10,956 nucleotides of DNA from Bacteroidales bacterium (GTDB lineage: Bacteria; Bacteroidota; Bacteroidia; Bacteroidales; F082): contig JAOZNY010000091.1 in NCBI GenBank assembly GCA_029933565.1, positions 1-10,956 of the forward strand, written 5' to 3'. The stretch's first letter is position 1. Every line of letters begins with the position of its first letter. Shown one piece after another: positions 1 through 7,870 of the stretch. Position numbers and translations under genes: made by a program. The notes below the pieces were generated by a model. It was not told the DNA's origin. It did no database searches and saw nothing but the letters and a program-made list of their open reading frames with translations.

Positions 1-1
1 C

Positions 2-1555
2 CTAAGCCGGTTGATGCTGATCTCTCAACAAATCGTTAACTGTTTTAACAGGATTAAAAGTAATAATAGGCGTTTCCACAAAAACAGTTATCCAGTTAGC
101 CATGGCTCCATTCCAAAGGCCTGGGAGTTCCTGAGCCTTTAAATCTTTTCCTCCCATTGATTTAATAGAAATAAAGCCTGTGTTTGGATCAACAAATTGT
201 TTTAAATCGAATTTATTACCATTAAAATCATGTATGCCACAAACTAGGTCAACTGGGTTAAAGTGGGTAGCCGATGTTACTATTTCTTTTTGAGCAGGGT
301 TATTTAAATCCATTTGCGACGATTCAACAATTTGCAACGATTGCTCTCCATTCTCACTTTTAACCCAGAAAGGACCTCCTCCTGGTTCTCCTTCATTTTT
401 CACCATGCCACAAATACGCATTGGTCTATTGAGTTTATTAAATAAAAAATCAATCTTATCCATTTTATCATAACCTCTAAAAGCAGGGGAAATGTAAATA
501 TTTAATTCTTTGTTGGCAAAAACTTTTATCTCTTCCAGTTTGGCTTCATCAATATTGGCATCTTCCAGCAAATCGAGATACTCAAAAGTTTTATCTTGAA
601 GTTTGAACAGCAAACCACCAATAACCTTTTTGTAGATATAAGTTGTTTCCCTAAGCCTATCGGGCACAATATTATCGATATTTTTTATGAAAATGATTTC
701 CGAATTCAATTGGTTAACATTCTCAATTAACGCTCCATGGCCACCCGGGCGGAATAATATTTTACCATCTTCTGTTCTGAAAGGCTCATTGCCCATGTCA
801 ACTGCTATCATATCGGTATGCGACATCTGTTGAGAGAAACCTACTTGATATTCCACATCAAATTTTTCTTCATATTTTGATGATTTCTCTGCCACGGCTT
901 CCTTAAACTTTTCTTCGTGGTCAGGCGAAACAGTTAAATGGATTTTGGCTTTTTTTTCTGTATCAGCTGAATAAACAGCAGCCTCAACCAAATGCTCCTC
1001 AAGTGAATAACGTGGAGCATCAGGGTAATTATGAAATAACAAAAGACCTTTTGGCATAGTAGAATAGTCAAGTCCTTTATTGGTTAAAAAATACTCAAGT
1101 ATTGTTTTAAAATCTTTGGTTTCCAATAACTTTTGAAAATTAAAACCATCTGCTTCAATAGTTTCTTTCAGTAAATTATAAAAAGCAAAGTTCTCAATTT
1201 TATCAAAAAAGTTAAAAACAGAATTGAAACTTTTGTCCTTTTCGTAAGCAGAAATATCAGAAGTATTTCCGGTATACTTTACCATAAATTCAAACAAGTG
1301 TTTAAACATACGACTGGCAGCACCTGAGGCAGGAACAAATTTCAATAAGTCGTAATCGCTGTAGTTTTCATCAAAAAACCTTTCAAGTTCATTTACCTTT
1401 TCGTCACTAAAACTGTGAAGCCCATTTCCAGGAGTTGCAGCAGCAACCAAATTTATGGGAGGAAAACCCTGTTTAAAATTATTTATTTGCTTTTCAACTT
1501 CTTTTAAATCAAGGCCTTTATGTTTAATTTGCTCTAAGTCTTTTTCTGTAAACAT
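2..1555 (-). CDS. DUF4301 family protein, possible sugar-nucleotide pyrophosphorylase-like enzyme
   Basis: This is a complete 517-residue protein with its TAG stop at bases 2-4 and an ATG start at 1555. I recognise it as the Bacteroidota family DUF4301, whose function is not established. There is no signal peptide or membrane segment, so it is probably cytosolic. Visible motifs are PASGAASRM (residues 75-83), which resembles the glycine-rich nucleotide-binding loop of nucleotidyltransferases; FSQQ (240-243); RPGGHGAL (269-276); NIDNIVPD (292-299); a Gly-rich NEGEPGGGPFWV segment (387-398); and FNPVKTVNDLLR near the C-terminus (500-511). The order loop, then FxQ, then PGGHG, then NIDN mirrors UDP-sugar pyrophosphorylases of the UDPGP type, which suggests a related fold; this is inference. 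It is transcribed alone here, divergent from the 1844 gene. No convincing promoter was found upstream. Family assignment is confident, function is not. Confidence 0.85.
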   Translation of the reverse strand: MFTEKDLEQIKHKGLDLKEVEKQINNFKQGFPPINLVAAATPGNGLHSFSDEKVNELERFFDENYSDYDLLKFVPASGAASRMFKHLFEFMVKYTGNTSDISAYEKDKSFNSVFNFFDKIENFAFYNLLKETIEADGFNFQKLLETKDFKTILEYFLTNKGLDYSTMPKGLLLFHNYPDAPRYSLEEHLVEAAVYSADTEKKAKIHLTVSPDHEEKFKEAVAEKSSKYEEKFDVEYQVGFSQQMSHTDMIAVDMGNEPFRTEDGKILFRPGGHGALIENVNQLNSEIIFIKNIDNIVPDRLRETTYIYKKVIGGLLFKLQDKTFEYLDLLEDANIDEAKLEEIKVFANKELNIYISPAFRGYDKMDKIDFLFNKLNRPMRICGMVKNEGEPGGGPFWVKSENGEQSLQIVESSQMDLNNPAQKEIVTSATHFNPVDLVCGIHDFNGNKFDLKQFVDPNTGFISIKSMGGKDLKAQELPGLWNGAMANWITVFVETPIITFNPVKTVNDLLRDQHQPA

Positions 1556-1750
1556 GCTTCTCTATTTTTTAGTAAAAATATGAAATTATAATTAGATGGG
1601 TATTAACAATCCGCTGTTGAATTCCCTTAAATATTTATTCTCTAAGCTCATTGATTATGCAGTATTTTTGAATAAAGTTGCTAAAAATAGATAACGTTTT
1701 AAAAAAAAAGCAAAAAAATGATTAAGTTTATTTATGACACACCCCTGATT

Positions 1751-1766
1751 CCCCTCTCAAGAGTGG
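1751..1766. repeat. Imperfect GC-rich hairpin, possible remnant of a dispersed intergenic repeat
   Basis: The sequence CCCCTCTCAAGAGTGG folds as a 6-bp stem, CCCCTC against GAGTGG, with one C/T mismatch and a TCAA loop. It follows a C-rich tract (ACACCCCTGATT, 1739-1750). This GC-rich island is out of place in a very AT-rich intergenic region. An intact form would be CCCCTCTCAAGAGGGG. From memory, similar elements recur between genes in Bacteroidota genomes, but only one copy is visible in this window, so repeat status is unproven. It has no T-tract and does not look like an intrinsic terminator. Confidence 0.35.
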
Positions 1767-1784
1767 ATAATTGGAAATCATCTT

Positions 1785-1815
1785 TTTGTTTTTAAATCAT
1801 AATATTTTAAATTTT
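1785..1815 (+). promoter_or_regulatory. Weak Bacteroidota-type promoter for the 1844 gene
   Basis: TTTG at 1785-1788 is followed after 19 bp by TAAATTTT at 1808-1815, one mismatch from the Bacteroidota -7 consensus TAnnTTTG. The spacing fits the usual 19-21 bp. It would place the transcript start about 20-25 nt before the ATG at 1844. The region is very AT-rich, so a chance match is possible. Confidence 0.35.
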
Positions 1816-1843
1816 AACAACTTTAATAAATCATTTTACTAAA

Positions 1844-4519
1844 ATGTCGAAAAAGAATATTTCTTCAATAGTTTTCCTGTTAATAATTGCTATAGCAGTT
1901 GCAGCATACTTTATTTATCCACGGTTTACAAAAACTGATGCTGACCCTTTGACAATGATTCCTGATAATTCAGCCTTAATTATGCAGTTGGACCATCCTT
2001 CCGGTTTTGTTCAGAAATTATTTGATGGAAACAGCATTTGGCAAAGTGCGTTAAAGGCAAATGAAATTAAAGTGCTTGAAGAAAAAATATTGAGCATTGG
2101 AAAACTTTTAAAAGGGAATAAATCTTATCTTGAACTCCTAATCAACAGTCCTTTAATTATTTCGTTTCATGCTGACAAACAGAAGGAGGAGATAACAAGT
2201 TTGTTCCTTTCTCAAATTAATACTCAACCGAATCTTGACGATTTACAATCACTTCTGAGTGACAAAATCGATAGAAAATATATAATTAGTAAAAATACTT
2301 TGGGTGGTATAGCAATTATGGATACCACAAACAAACAAAGTATTTATCTGGTATTTATTGATGGGGTAATGCTGGCTTCCGATAATCTTGAGTTAATCGA
2401 ACAATCTGTTAAAACCTATAAAAATAAACAAACTAACTTTTCTGCCAAAAGTGATTTTACTGCAGTTAAGAAAACATCAGGAAAAAAAGTTGATGCTAAG
2501 GTTTATGTTAATTATAAAAACTTTGCTGAATTGTTGAAATTATTTTCATCTTCCGATAGTTTTGCTGCACTTGATTGGATGGGTGGTTTTGCTTCCTGGA
2601 CAGAGACAGATTTGTTTTTAAAGGACGATGAGATATTATTAATGGGATTTACTTCTTTTTCAAACGACAGTACATCTTATTTAAATTTAATTAAAGATCA
2701 AGTAGCCCAGAAGAACCAGGTTTACAACCTTTGTCCGTTTAATACCAATATTTTGTTACGTCTTGGCTTTTCAAGTTTTTCTGATTATTTCTATGGTTTG
2801 CACAATACAAAAACAACTATTGAAGGCTTGAATTACAATATTGACAAACTATTAAATTTAATAGGTACTGAGGCAGCAATTGGTTTTAACTCAAACAATC
2901 TTTCAAGTTTTGAGGAAAAAGCATTTGCAGTGGTGCATTTTAAGGACAGGCATAGGGGAGAGGTGATTTTAAAAGAAATAGCCAATATCACAAAAGGAAA
3001 AAAGACCAGCAAGTATAATGGCTATTCAATAAATCAGATAAAAAATAAAAATATGCTAAGTAGTTTGTTTGGATTGGCATTTAAGCCAATAACAAATAAT
3101 TACTATTTATTTATTGGAGATTATGCAGTATTTGCAAACTCAAAAGCAACCCTGATTGGCATTTTGCAAATGTATGACACGGGTAAGACTCTTGACTTGA
3201 ACGATAATTTTAAAAAGTATTCTGACAACTTAACAGGCTCCGAAAATGTTTCATTATTTATTAAGCCGGGGAGTCTGCTTAATCTTCTTCCAGAGTTTAT
3301 TCAAACACAAACAGGCGAAACGTTAATGGCTGCTAAAGAGGCAATCGACAATGTACAAGGAATGTCGTTTCAGTTTAGTAACGATGGACCATTGACCTAT
3401 ACAAATATTTATTTAAAACTTGGCAATACTACTGTTGAAGAAAATCTGGCACTTTGGAAAATTTCTTTGGACGATGAAATTGTAGGGACACCATCTTTGG
3501 TAAGAGATCACAGCAGTAATAAGTTTTTTGTGCTGGTTTTTGACAAAAGTTCAAATATGTACTTGATTGGCACCGATGGACAATTGCTGTGGAAAAAGAG
3601 GATAGATGGACCGCCACAGGGAGAGATTCATCAGGTTGATTTCTTTAAAAATGGTAAGATTCAATATTTATTCAATACAAGAGATTTTATTTATTTGATA
3701 GATAAAAATGGTAATTATGTAAAGAATTATCCAAAAAAACTAAACCCTTCATCCACTAACGGGCTTAATGTTTTTGACTATAACAATAAAAAGGATTACC
3801 GCTTATTGTTAGCACAGGCGGATAAAAAGGTTTACAATTACTATTTAAATGGCGACCGAGTTAATGGCTGGAAAGAAACTAGAACACAGAATATTGTAAA
3901 CGAAAAAGTTAGCCGAGTTGTAGCCAATAGGAAAGACTATTTCTTAATCACAGATATTGACAATAAAACCAGTATAGTAAACAGAAGGGGGCAAGAACGA
4001 ATTAAAATTAAAGGCAATTTACAGAAAGCAAGAAACTCAGAATTTTATGTAAATAAAACAAATAGTAAGGGTATAATTTTAACTACAAATGAACAAGGTA
4101 AATTAAGTTATATCAAAACTAACGGAAAACTTGATCAGACAGATTTTGGATCATTCTCAAAAGACCATTTCTTTCTTTACGAAGATTTTAACGACGACAA
4201 GTCGGTGGATTTCATTTTTGTTGATGGGCGTAAACTAAGAATTTACGACAGGTTTAAAAAAGAACTATTTGCTTATGACTTTGAAAGTGAAATATTTATT
4301 AAACCTATGTTTTTTAGTTTAGGTAGAAAGCAATCTGTTTTAGGTGTTGTTGCAAATGAGGAGAAAACAATTTATTTATTTGACAGCAAAGGAAATACAA
4401 TTATAAGCCGAGGACTTGTTGGCGAAACACCATTTACAGTAGGCAGTTTAAACAATAATAAGGAACTTAACCTGATTACTGCTTCGGGTAGTATTCTTTA
4501 TAATTATAGGTTGAAATAA
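1844..4519 (+). CDS. Membrane-anchored hypothetical protein, DUF3352-like with C-terminal beta-propeller-like region
   Basis: The 891-residue protein starts at an ATG with a short basic N-terminus (MSKKN) and one strong hydrophobic segment at about residues 8-26. It has no lipobox and no clear cleavage site, so it is probably anchored in the inner membrane with the bulk outside the cytoplasm. Residues about 30-525 resemble the loosely defined DUF3352 type (an opening PDNSALIMQ segment, alternating hydrophobic strands); this is a tentative assignment. From about 530 onward there are repeated short strand modules ending in patterns such as D-x-x-G-x-x-x-W/Y, for example GTDGQLLWKK and DKNGNYVKNY. 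There is also an FNDDKSVDF segment near 780 that resembles FG-GAP or calcium-loop modules. Together these suggest a beta-propeller of roughly 360 residues. No catalytic motif is visible and the function is unknown. It converges on the acyltransferase gene 82 bp downstream. Confidence 0.8.
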   Translation: MSKKNISSIVFLLIIAIAVAAYFIYPRFTKTDADPLTMIPDNSALIMQLDHPSGFVQKLFDGNSIWQSALKANEIKVLEEKILSIGKLLKGNKSYLELLINSPLIISFHADKQKEEITSLFLSQINTQPNLDDLQSLLSDKIDRKYIISKNTLGGIAIMDTTNKQSIYLVFIDGVMLASDNLELIEQSVKTYKNKQTNFSAKSDFTAVKKTSGKKVDAKVYVNYKNFAELLKLFSSSDSFAALDWMGGFASWTETDLFLKDDEILLMGFTSFSNDSTSYLNLIKDQVAQKNQVYNLCPFNTNILLRLGFSSFSDYFYGLHNTKTTIEGLNYNIDKLLNLIGTEAAIGFNSNNLSSFEEKAFAVVHFKDRHRGEVILKEIANITKGKKTSKYNGYSINQIKNKNMLSSLFGLAFKPITNNYYLFIGDYAVFANSKATLIGILQMYDTGKTLDLNDNFKKYSDNLTGSENVSLFIKPGSLLNLLPEFIQTQTGETLMAAKEAIDNVQGMSFQFSNDGPLTYTNIYLKLGNTTVEENLALWKISLDDEIVGTPSLVRDHSSNKFFVLVFDKSSNMYLIGTDGQLLWKKRIDGPPQGEIHQVDFFKNGKIQYLFNTRDFIYLIDKNGNYVKNYPKKLNPSSTNGLNVFDYNNKKDYRLLLAQADKKVYNYYLNGDRVNGWKETRTQNIVNEKVSRVVANRKDYFLITDIDNKTSIVNRRGQERIKIKGNLQKARNSEFYVNKTNSKGIILTTNEQGKLSYIKTNGKLDQTDFGSFSKDHFFLYEDFNDDKSVDFIFVDGRKLRIYDRFKKELFAYDFESEIFIKPMFFSLGRKQSVLGVVANEEKTIYLFDSKGNTIISRGLVGETPFTVGSLNNNKELNLITASGSILYNYRLK

Positions 4520-4530
4520 TTCTTTTTTTT

Positions 4531-4600
4531 AGACGCAGATTACGCTGATATTTTTGATTTTCTTGTAGAACCTAAGAACTTTTAATTCGGTCTTCTGACT
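4531..4600. repeat. Convergent intergenic spacer with short degenerate tandem motifs
   Basis: The spacer between two convergent genes holds ACGCAGATT (4533-4541) followed directly by ACGCTGATA (4542-4550), a 9-bp tandem pair with 7 matches. Further on come AGAACCTA/AGAACTTT and then GTCTTCT-GACTTCT, which read as imperfect 7-8-bp units (about 4567-4603). From memory, strings of the CGCAGATTACGCTGAT and CTTCTGACTTCT types are frequent intergenic repeats in Bacteroidota, but that cannot be confirmed here. I see no convincing intrinsic terminator hairpin in the spacer, although a T8 run lies at 4523-4530. Confidence 0.35.
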
Positions 4601-4601
4601 T

Positions 4602-5468
4602 CTAACCCCTCTTCAATTTCCACCTCTTATGTGACCAAAGCCAATCCTGTGGTTTTTTTCTGATTACTTCTTCCAGTTTGCTGGCAAGCATTTGGGTTAA
4701 TTCACCGTCTTTTAGTTTTTGTGGCTCATCGGTAAGTACAGTAAGGTAGAGTTCGTAATAGCCTCTTTTAACGCGTTGGATGTCGATAAAAACTGCCGGA
4801 TAATTATACTTTTTAGCATAAAGTTCGGGGCCATGTAAAAAAGCAGTTTCTCTTCCTAAAAAATCTACCCAATAGGCTTTTTTTGCATTAGAAGGACTTT
4901 GATCAGAAGCCATTACATAGTTTTTCTTATTGTTCTTATTTTCTACAAAATTGCGGGCTGTATCATAAATTGAAACCAATTGTGTACCCAAACGAGAGCG
5001 GTTTCTCTTTACATAAGTATTGAGGTGCTTATTGCTCAGCGGTTTGTAAAGTGCAACCCCCTTCCATTCCAATTGCATACACGACATTGCTCCCCATTCC
5101 CAGTTGCCATAATGGTTTGGCAAAGCAATAATTCCTCCGCATTTACCGTATAAATATCTTAAATCATCTTCGTTAATAACTTTGTGACGCGCGAAAATTT
5201 CTTCCTTACTCATGGTAAATGCTTTCAAACTTTCCACAGTAATATCAGAAAGATTCTTATAGGATAATCTCTCAATCTTTTTTAATTCTTCCTTGCTCTT
5301 TTCAGGGAAACTTTTTTTAAGGTTGTCGCGCACAACGCTAACCCTGTACTTAAATACTTTATAAAGGATGAAATATAAGAAATCTGAAAAAATATAAAGA
5401 AGCCAAAACGGCACAATTGCAAACAGCAAAACAAAAAAACGGGTGATCATTGAGAGTATAAAATCCAT
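4602..5468 (-). CDS. LpxL/HtrB-type lysophospholipid or lipid A acyltransferase
   Basis: This 288-residue protein belongs to the LpxL/HtrB/MsbB acyltransferase family, which transfers acyl chains to lipid A precursors or related lipids at the inner membrane. The N-terminus is a hydrophobic anchor (about residues 9-36). The catalytic H-x4-D/E signature is seen as NHYGNWEWG with His119 and Glu124. DQSP (189-192), WVDFLGRETAFLHGP (200-214) and the terminal DWLWSHKRWK (275-284) are typical of the family, and the length is near the usual 280-310. The substrate, lipid A or an aminolipid such as an ornithine lipid, cannot be decided. The ATG at 5468 is used here; a second ATG at 5450 (residue 7) would also leave an intact anchor. 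It is divergent from cca, with 26 bp between start codons. Confidence 0.93.
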   Translation of the reverse strand: MDFILSMITRFFVLLFAIVPFWLLYIFSDFLYFILYKVFKYRVSVVRDNLKKSFPEKSKEELKKIERLSYKNLSDITVESLKAFTMSKEEIFARHKVINEDDLRYLYGKCGGIIALPNHYGNWEWGAMSCMQLEWKGVALYKPLSNKHLNTYVKRNRSRLGTQLVSIYDTARNFVENKNNKKNYVMASDQSPSNAKKAYWVDFLGRETAFLHGPELYAKKYNYPAVFIDIQRVKRGYYELYLTVLTDEPQKLKDGELTQMLASKLEEVIRKKPQDWLWSHKRWKLKRG

Positions 5469-5472
5469 TGGG

Positions 5473-5480
5473 CAAAATTA
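5473..5480 (-). promoter_or_regulatory. -7 element TAATTTTG of the acyltransferase gene
   Basis: On the minus strand TAATTTTG matches the Bacteroidota -7 consensus TAnnTTTG exactly. Only 4 nt separate it from the ATG at 5468, so transcription would begin at or next to the start codon. No -33 TTG was found at the normal 19-21 bp spacing; the nearest TTG is about 25 bp upstream. Confidence 0.5.
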
Positions 5481-5481
5481 A

Positions 5482-5489
5482 TACATTTG
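5482..5489 (+). promoter_or_regulatory. -7 element TACATTTG of the cca-miaA operon
   Basis: TACATTTG matches the Bacteroidota -7 consensus TAnnTTTG exactly and is followed 5 nt later by the ATG at 5495, which predicts a leaderless or nearly leaderless mRNA. It lies one base from the opposing minus-strand -7 element. No -33 TTG is present at normal spacing. Its position also argues that the TTG at 5468 is not the cca start, since that codon would lie upstream of the transcript. Confidence 0.55.
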
Positions 5490-5494
5490 CATTA

Positions 5495-6958
5495 ATGAAT
5501 TTTGCCAATAAAATAAATAGTGAAGTCTTTAAAACAGTTGCCGGAGTGGCTAATACTTCAAATACAAAAGCATTTGTTATTGGAGGTTTCGTACGCGATT
5601 TAATCTTAAACAGAAAATCGAAGGATGTTGATTTTGTTGTGCTTGGAAGCGGAATTGCCTTTGCCCAGAAAGTAGCAAAAGAACTTGGTCCAAGTGTGTT
5701 TGCACGTTATTTTAAAAATTTCGGTACTGCCATGGTAAGATTAGGCGATTGGGAACTGGAGTTTGTTGGTGCCAGGAAAGAATCGTATAGAGTTGATTCG
5801 CGAAAACCGATTGTAGAAAACGGTAGTTTGTCTGACGATCAAAAAAGGCGAGACTTTACTATTAACGCCATGTCGATAAGTCTGCAAAAAAAAGATTTTG
5901 GTGAACTTTACGATCCTTTTAATGGTTTACAGGATATTGAAGATTTATTGATTAGAACACCTCTTGACCCCGACATTACTTTCTCTGATGATCCTTTAAG
6001 GATGATGCGGGCAATTAGGTTTGCAACACAATTAGGATTTGACATTGAAGCAAATACATTTGATGCAATTAGCCGGAATAAAAATAGAATTAGTATTGTT
6101 TCCATCGAACGTGTAGTTGACGAACTAAATAAAATTATAATGGCCCCAAGGCCTTCCGAGGGCTTCTTACTTCTGGATAAAACAGGACTTTTAAAAGTTA
6201 TCTTTCCAAAAATGGATGGTTTAAAGGGAGTTGAAAAAATTGGCAAACTTGCTCACAAAGACAATTTTTATCACACCCTTGAAGTGCTCGATAATCTGGC
6301 TATGAAATCTGATAATCTTTGGTTGAGGTGGGCCGCAATTTTACACGACATAGCTAAACCACTCACCAAAAAATTTGAACCAGGGCATGGGTGGACATTT
6401 CATGGGCATGAATTTATAGGAGCAAAAATGGTTCCCGGTATTTTTAAATCGTTAAAAATGCCCACAGGCGATAAATTGAGATACGTTCAAAAACTGGTTG
6501 AACTTCATCTTAGGCCAATTGTACTTTCGCAAGAAATAGTTACTGATTCAGCATTAAGGAGGCTTTTATTCGATGCAGGAGATAAAATTGATGATTTGAT
6601 GCTGCTGTGTGAGGCCGATATTACTTCAAAAAATGAGTACAAAGTCAAAAAGTTCTTGAACAATTTTAAAATTGTACGGCAAAAACTTAAAGAAGTAGAG
6701 GCTAAAGATAAAATCAGAAACTGGCAGCCTCCGGTAAGTGGTGAAGTAATAATGAAAACATTTGGCATCTCTCCATCAAAAAAGGTAGGAATTATTAAAA
6801 TTGCTATTCGCGAAGCAATACTCGACGGCTTAATTAAAAATAACTATAATGAAGCCTACGATTTTATGCTGAAGCAGGGAGAGAAACTAAAACTAAAACC
6901 GGCAATGATGGTAAGTGAACAAGAAGCCATCGAATTGAATAAAAAGCATGATGAGTAA
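5495..6958 (+). CDS. cca: CCA-adding-type tRNA nucleotidyltransferase with HD domain
   Basis: This class II polymerase-beta-type nucleotidyltransferase probably adds or repairs the CCA end of tRNAs; some relatives are poly(A) polymerases. Counting from the ATG at 5495 (487 residues), the signature GGFVRD is at 30-35 and the metal-binding DVD at 44-46. RRDFTINAM is at 118-126, and DDPLR at 165-169 corresponds to the EDxxR base-reading motif, followed by RAIRF. An HD phosphohydrolase-type domain follows, with His260, His284-Asp285 and His303/His305. The reading frame also opens at a TTG at 5468, but that codon overlaps the divergent gene and lies upstream of the -7 box, so the ATG is preferred. 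The 3' end overlaps miaA by 11 nt, so the two are very likely co-transcribed. CCA versus poly(A) activity cannot be settled from sequence alone. Confidence 0.9.
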   Translation: MNFANKINSEVFKTVAGVANTSNTKAFVIGGFVRDLILNRKSKDVDFVVLGSGIAFAQKVAKELGPSVFARYFKNFGTAMVRLGDWELEFVGARKESYRVDSRKPIVENGSLSDDQKRRDFTINAMSISLQKKDFGELYDPFNGLQDIEDLLIRTPLDPDITFSDDPLRMMRAIRFATQLGFDIEANTFDAISRNKNRISIVSIERVVDELNKIIMAPRPSEGFLLLDKTGLLKVIFPKMDGLKGVEKIGKLAHKDNFYHTLEVLDNLAMKSDNLWLRWAAILHDIAKPLTKKFEPGHGWTFHGHEFIGAKMVPGIFKSLKMPTGDKLRYVQKLVELHLRPIVLSQEIVTDSALRRLLFDAGDKIDDLMLLCEADITSKNEYKVKKFLNNFKIVRQKLKEVEAKDKIRNWQPPVSGEVIMKTFGISPSKKVGIIKIAIREAILDGLIKNNYNEAYDFMLKQGEKLKLKPAMMVSEQEAIELNKKHDE

Positions 6959-7865
6959 AATTGGAACACTTATCGTAATCGTAGGTCCTACAGCAAGTGG
7001 AAAAACTTCAGTGGCAATTGAGATCGCCAAAAAATATAATACAGAAATAATTTCTGCCGATTCAAGACAATTTTATAATGAAATTCCAATTGGTACAGCT
7101 GCCCCACAAAATGAGGAGATGCAGGGAATAAAGCATCATTTTATTGGAAATCTTACTGTTAACGATTATTATAATGTTTCAAAGTTTGAGCAAGATGTAA
7201 TGGAACTTTTGAAAAAGAAGTTTCAGAAAAATAAAATAATGCTTATGGTTGGTGGCTCAGGTTTATACATTGATGCAGTTTGTAATGGAATTGATGATTT
7301 GCCGGATGCCGATGAGGAATTAAGAGCGAAACTTAATAAACTTTTCGATGAGGAAGGATTTTCTGCGATCCAGCAAAAGTTAAAGCAATTAGATCCTGAA
7401 TATTATGAAAAGGTAGATTTGAATAACCCTAAACGCATTTTAAGAGCTCTTGAAGTAAGTATTCAAACAGATAAACCATACTCAAGCCACAGAAAAGGTA
7501 ATTCAGCTGAAAGACCTTTCAATATTATTAAAATTGGTTTAGAAATTCCGCGCGAGCAACTAATTGAAAGAATTGACCGTCGTTTAGATAGTATGATTAA
7601 AGAGGGGTGGATTGAAGAGGCAACTTCTGTTCTGCCTTATAAAGATAATAATGCCCTTAACACAGTTGGCTATAAAGAACTTTTTAAATATTTAGAAAAT
7701 GAATGGTCGTTGGATTTGGCCATTGAAAAGATAAAGGTAAATACACGCAGATACGCTAAGAGACAAATGACATGGTTTAAGCGTGACAAGGAAATAACAT
7801 GGTTCTCTCCCAATGATTCAGAAAAAATCATTGAATTTATTGATAGTAGAACCACAAATACTTAA
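6948..7865 (+). CDS. miaA: tRNA dimethylallyltransferase MiaA
   Basis: MiaA transfers a dimethylallyl group from DMAPP to N6 of adenosine 37 in tRNAs that read codons starting with U. The 305-residue protein has the expected length. It shows the P-loop GPTASGKT (13-20), ISADSRQFY (35-43) with the catalytic Asp38, GGSGLYIDAV (102-111), the RILRALEV segment and a late VGYKELF motif. Two ATG codons are adjacent (6948 and 6951), and either could be the start. The gene overlaps the 3' end of cca, so translation is probably coupled, and the pair joins two tRNA-maturation steps in one transcript. Confidence 0.96.
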   Translation: MMSKIGTLIVIVGPTASGKTSVAIEIAKKYNTEIISADSRQFYNEIPIGTAAPQNEEMQGIKHHFIGNLTVNDYYNVSKFEQDVMELLKKKFQKNKIMLMVGGSGLYIDAVCNGIDDLPDADEELRAKLNKLFDEEGFSAIQQKLKQLDPEYYEKVDLNNPKRILRALEVSIQTDKPYSSHRKGNSAERPFNIIKIGLEIPREQLIERIDRRLDSMIKEGWIEEATSVLPYKDNNALNTVGYKELFKYLENEWSLDLAIEKIKVNTRRYAKRQMTWFKRDKEITWFSPNDSEKIIEFIDSRTTNT

Positions 7866-7870
7866 CTTTG
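7840..7870 (+). promoter_or_regulatory. Promoter of the GWxTD-protein gene, overlapping the miaA stop
   Basis: TTG at 7840-7842 is followed after a 20-bp spacer by TAACTTTG at 7863-7870, an exact match to the -7 consensus TAnnTTTG at the normal spacing. It is the best complete promoter match in the window. The -7 box begins inside the miaA TAA stop. The expected leader before the ATG at 7900 is roughly 23-25 nt. Confidence 0.6.

Noticed and set aside
1573..1580. TATTTTTA on the minus strand as a promoter for the DUF4301 gene
   Set aside because: It has a mismatch at the key G of TAnnTTTG and no -33 TTG at normal spacing, in a region so AT-rich that such matches are expected by chance.
3429..3617. 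62-residue minus-strand open frame
   Set aside because: It lies within the 891-residue gene and shows no recognisable domain or start context. The minus-strand frames at 5908-6246, 6505-6768, 7670-7855 and 10265-10486 are rejected for the same reason.
5468..5494. Alternative TTG start for cca, adding nine residues
   Set aside because: It overlaps the start codon of the divergent acyltransferase gene, lies upstream of the -7 element at 5482-5489, and the added residues show no family similarity.
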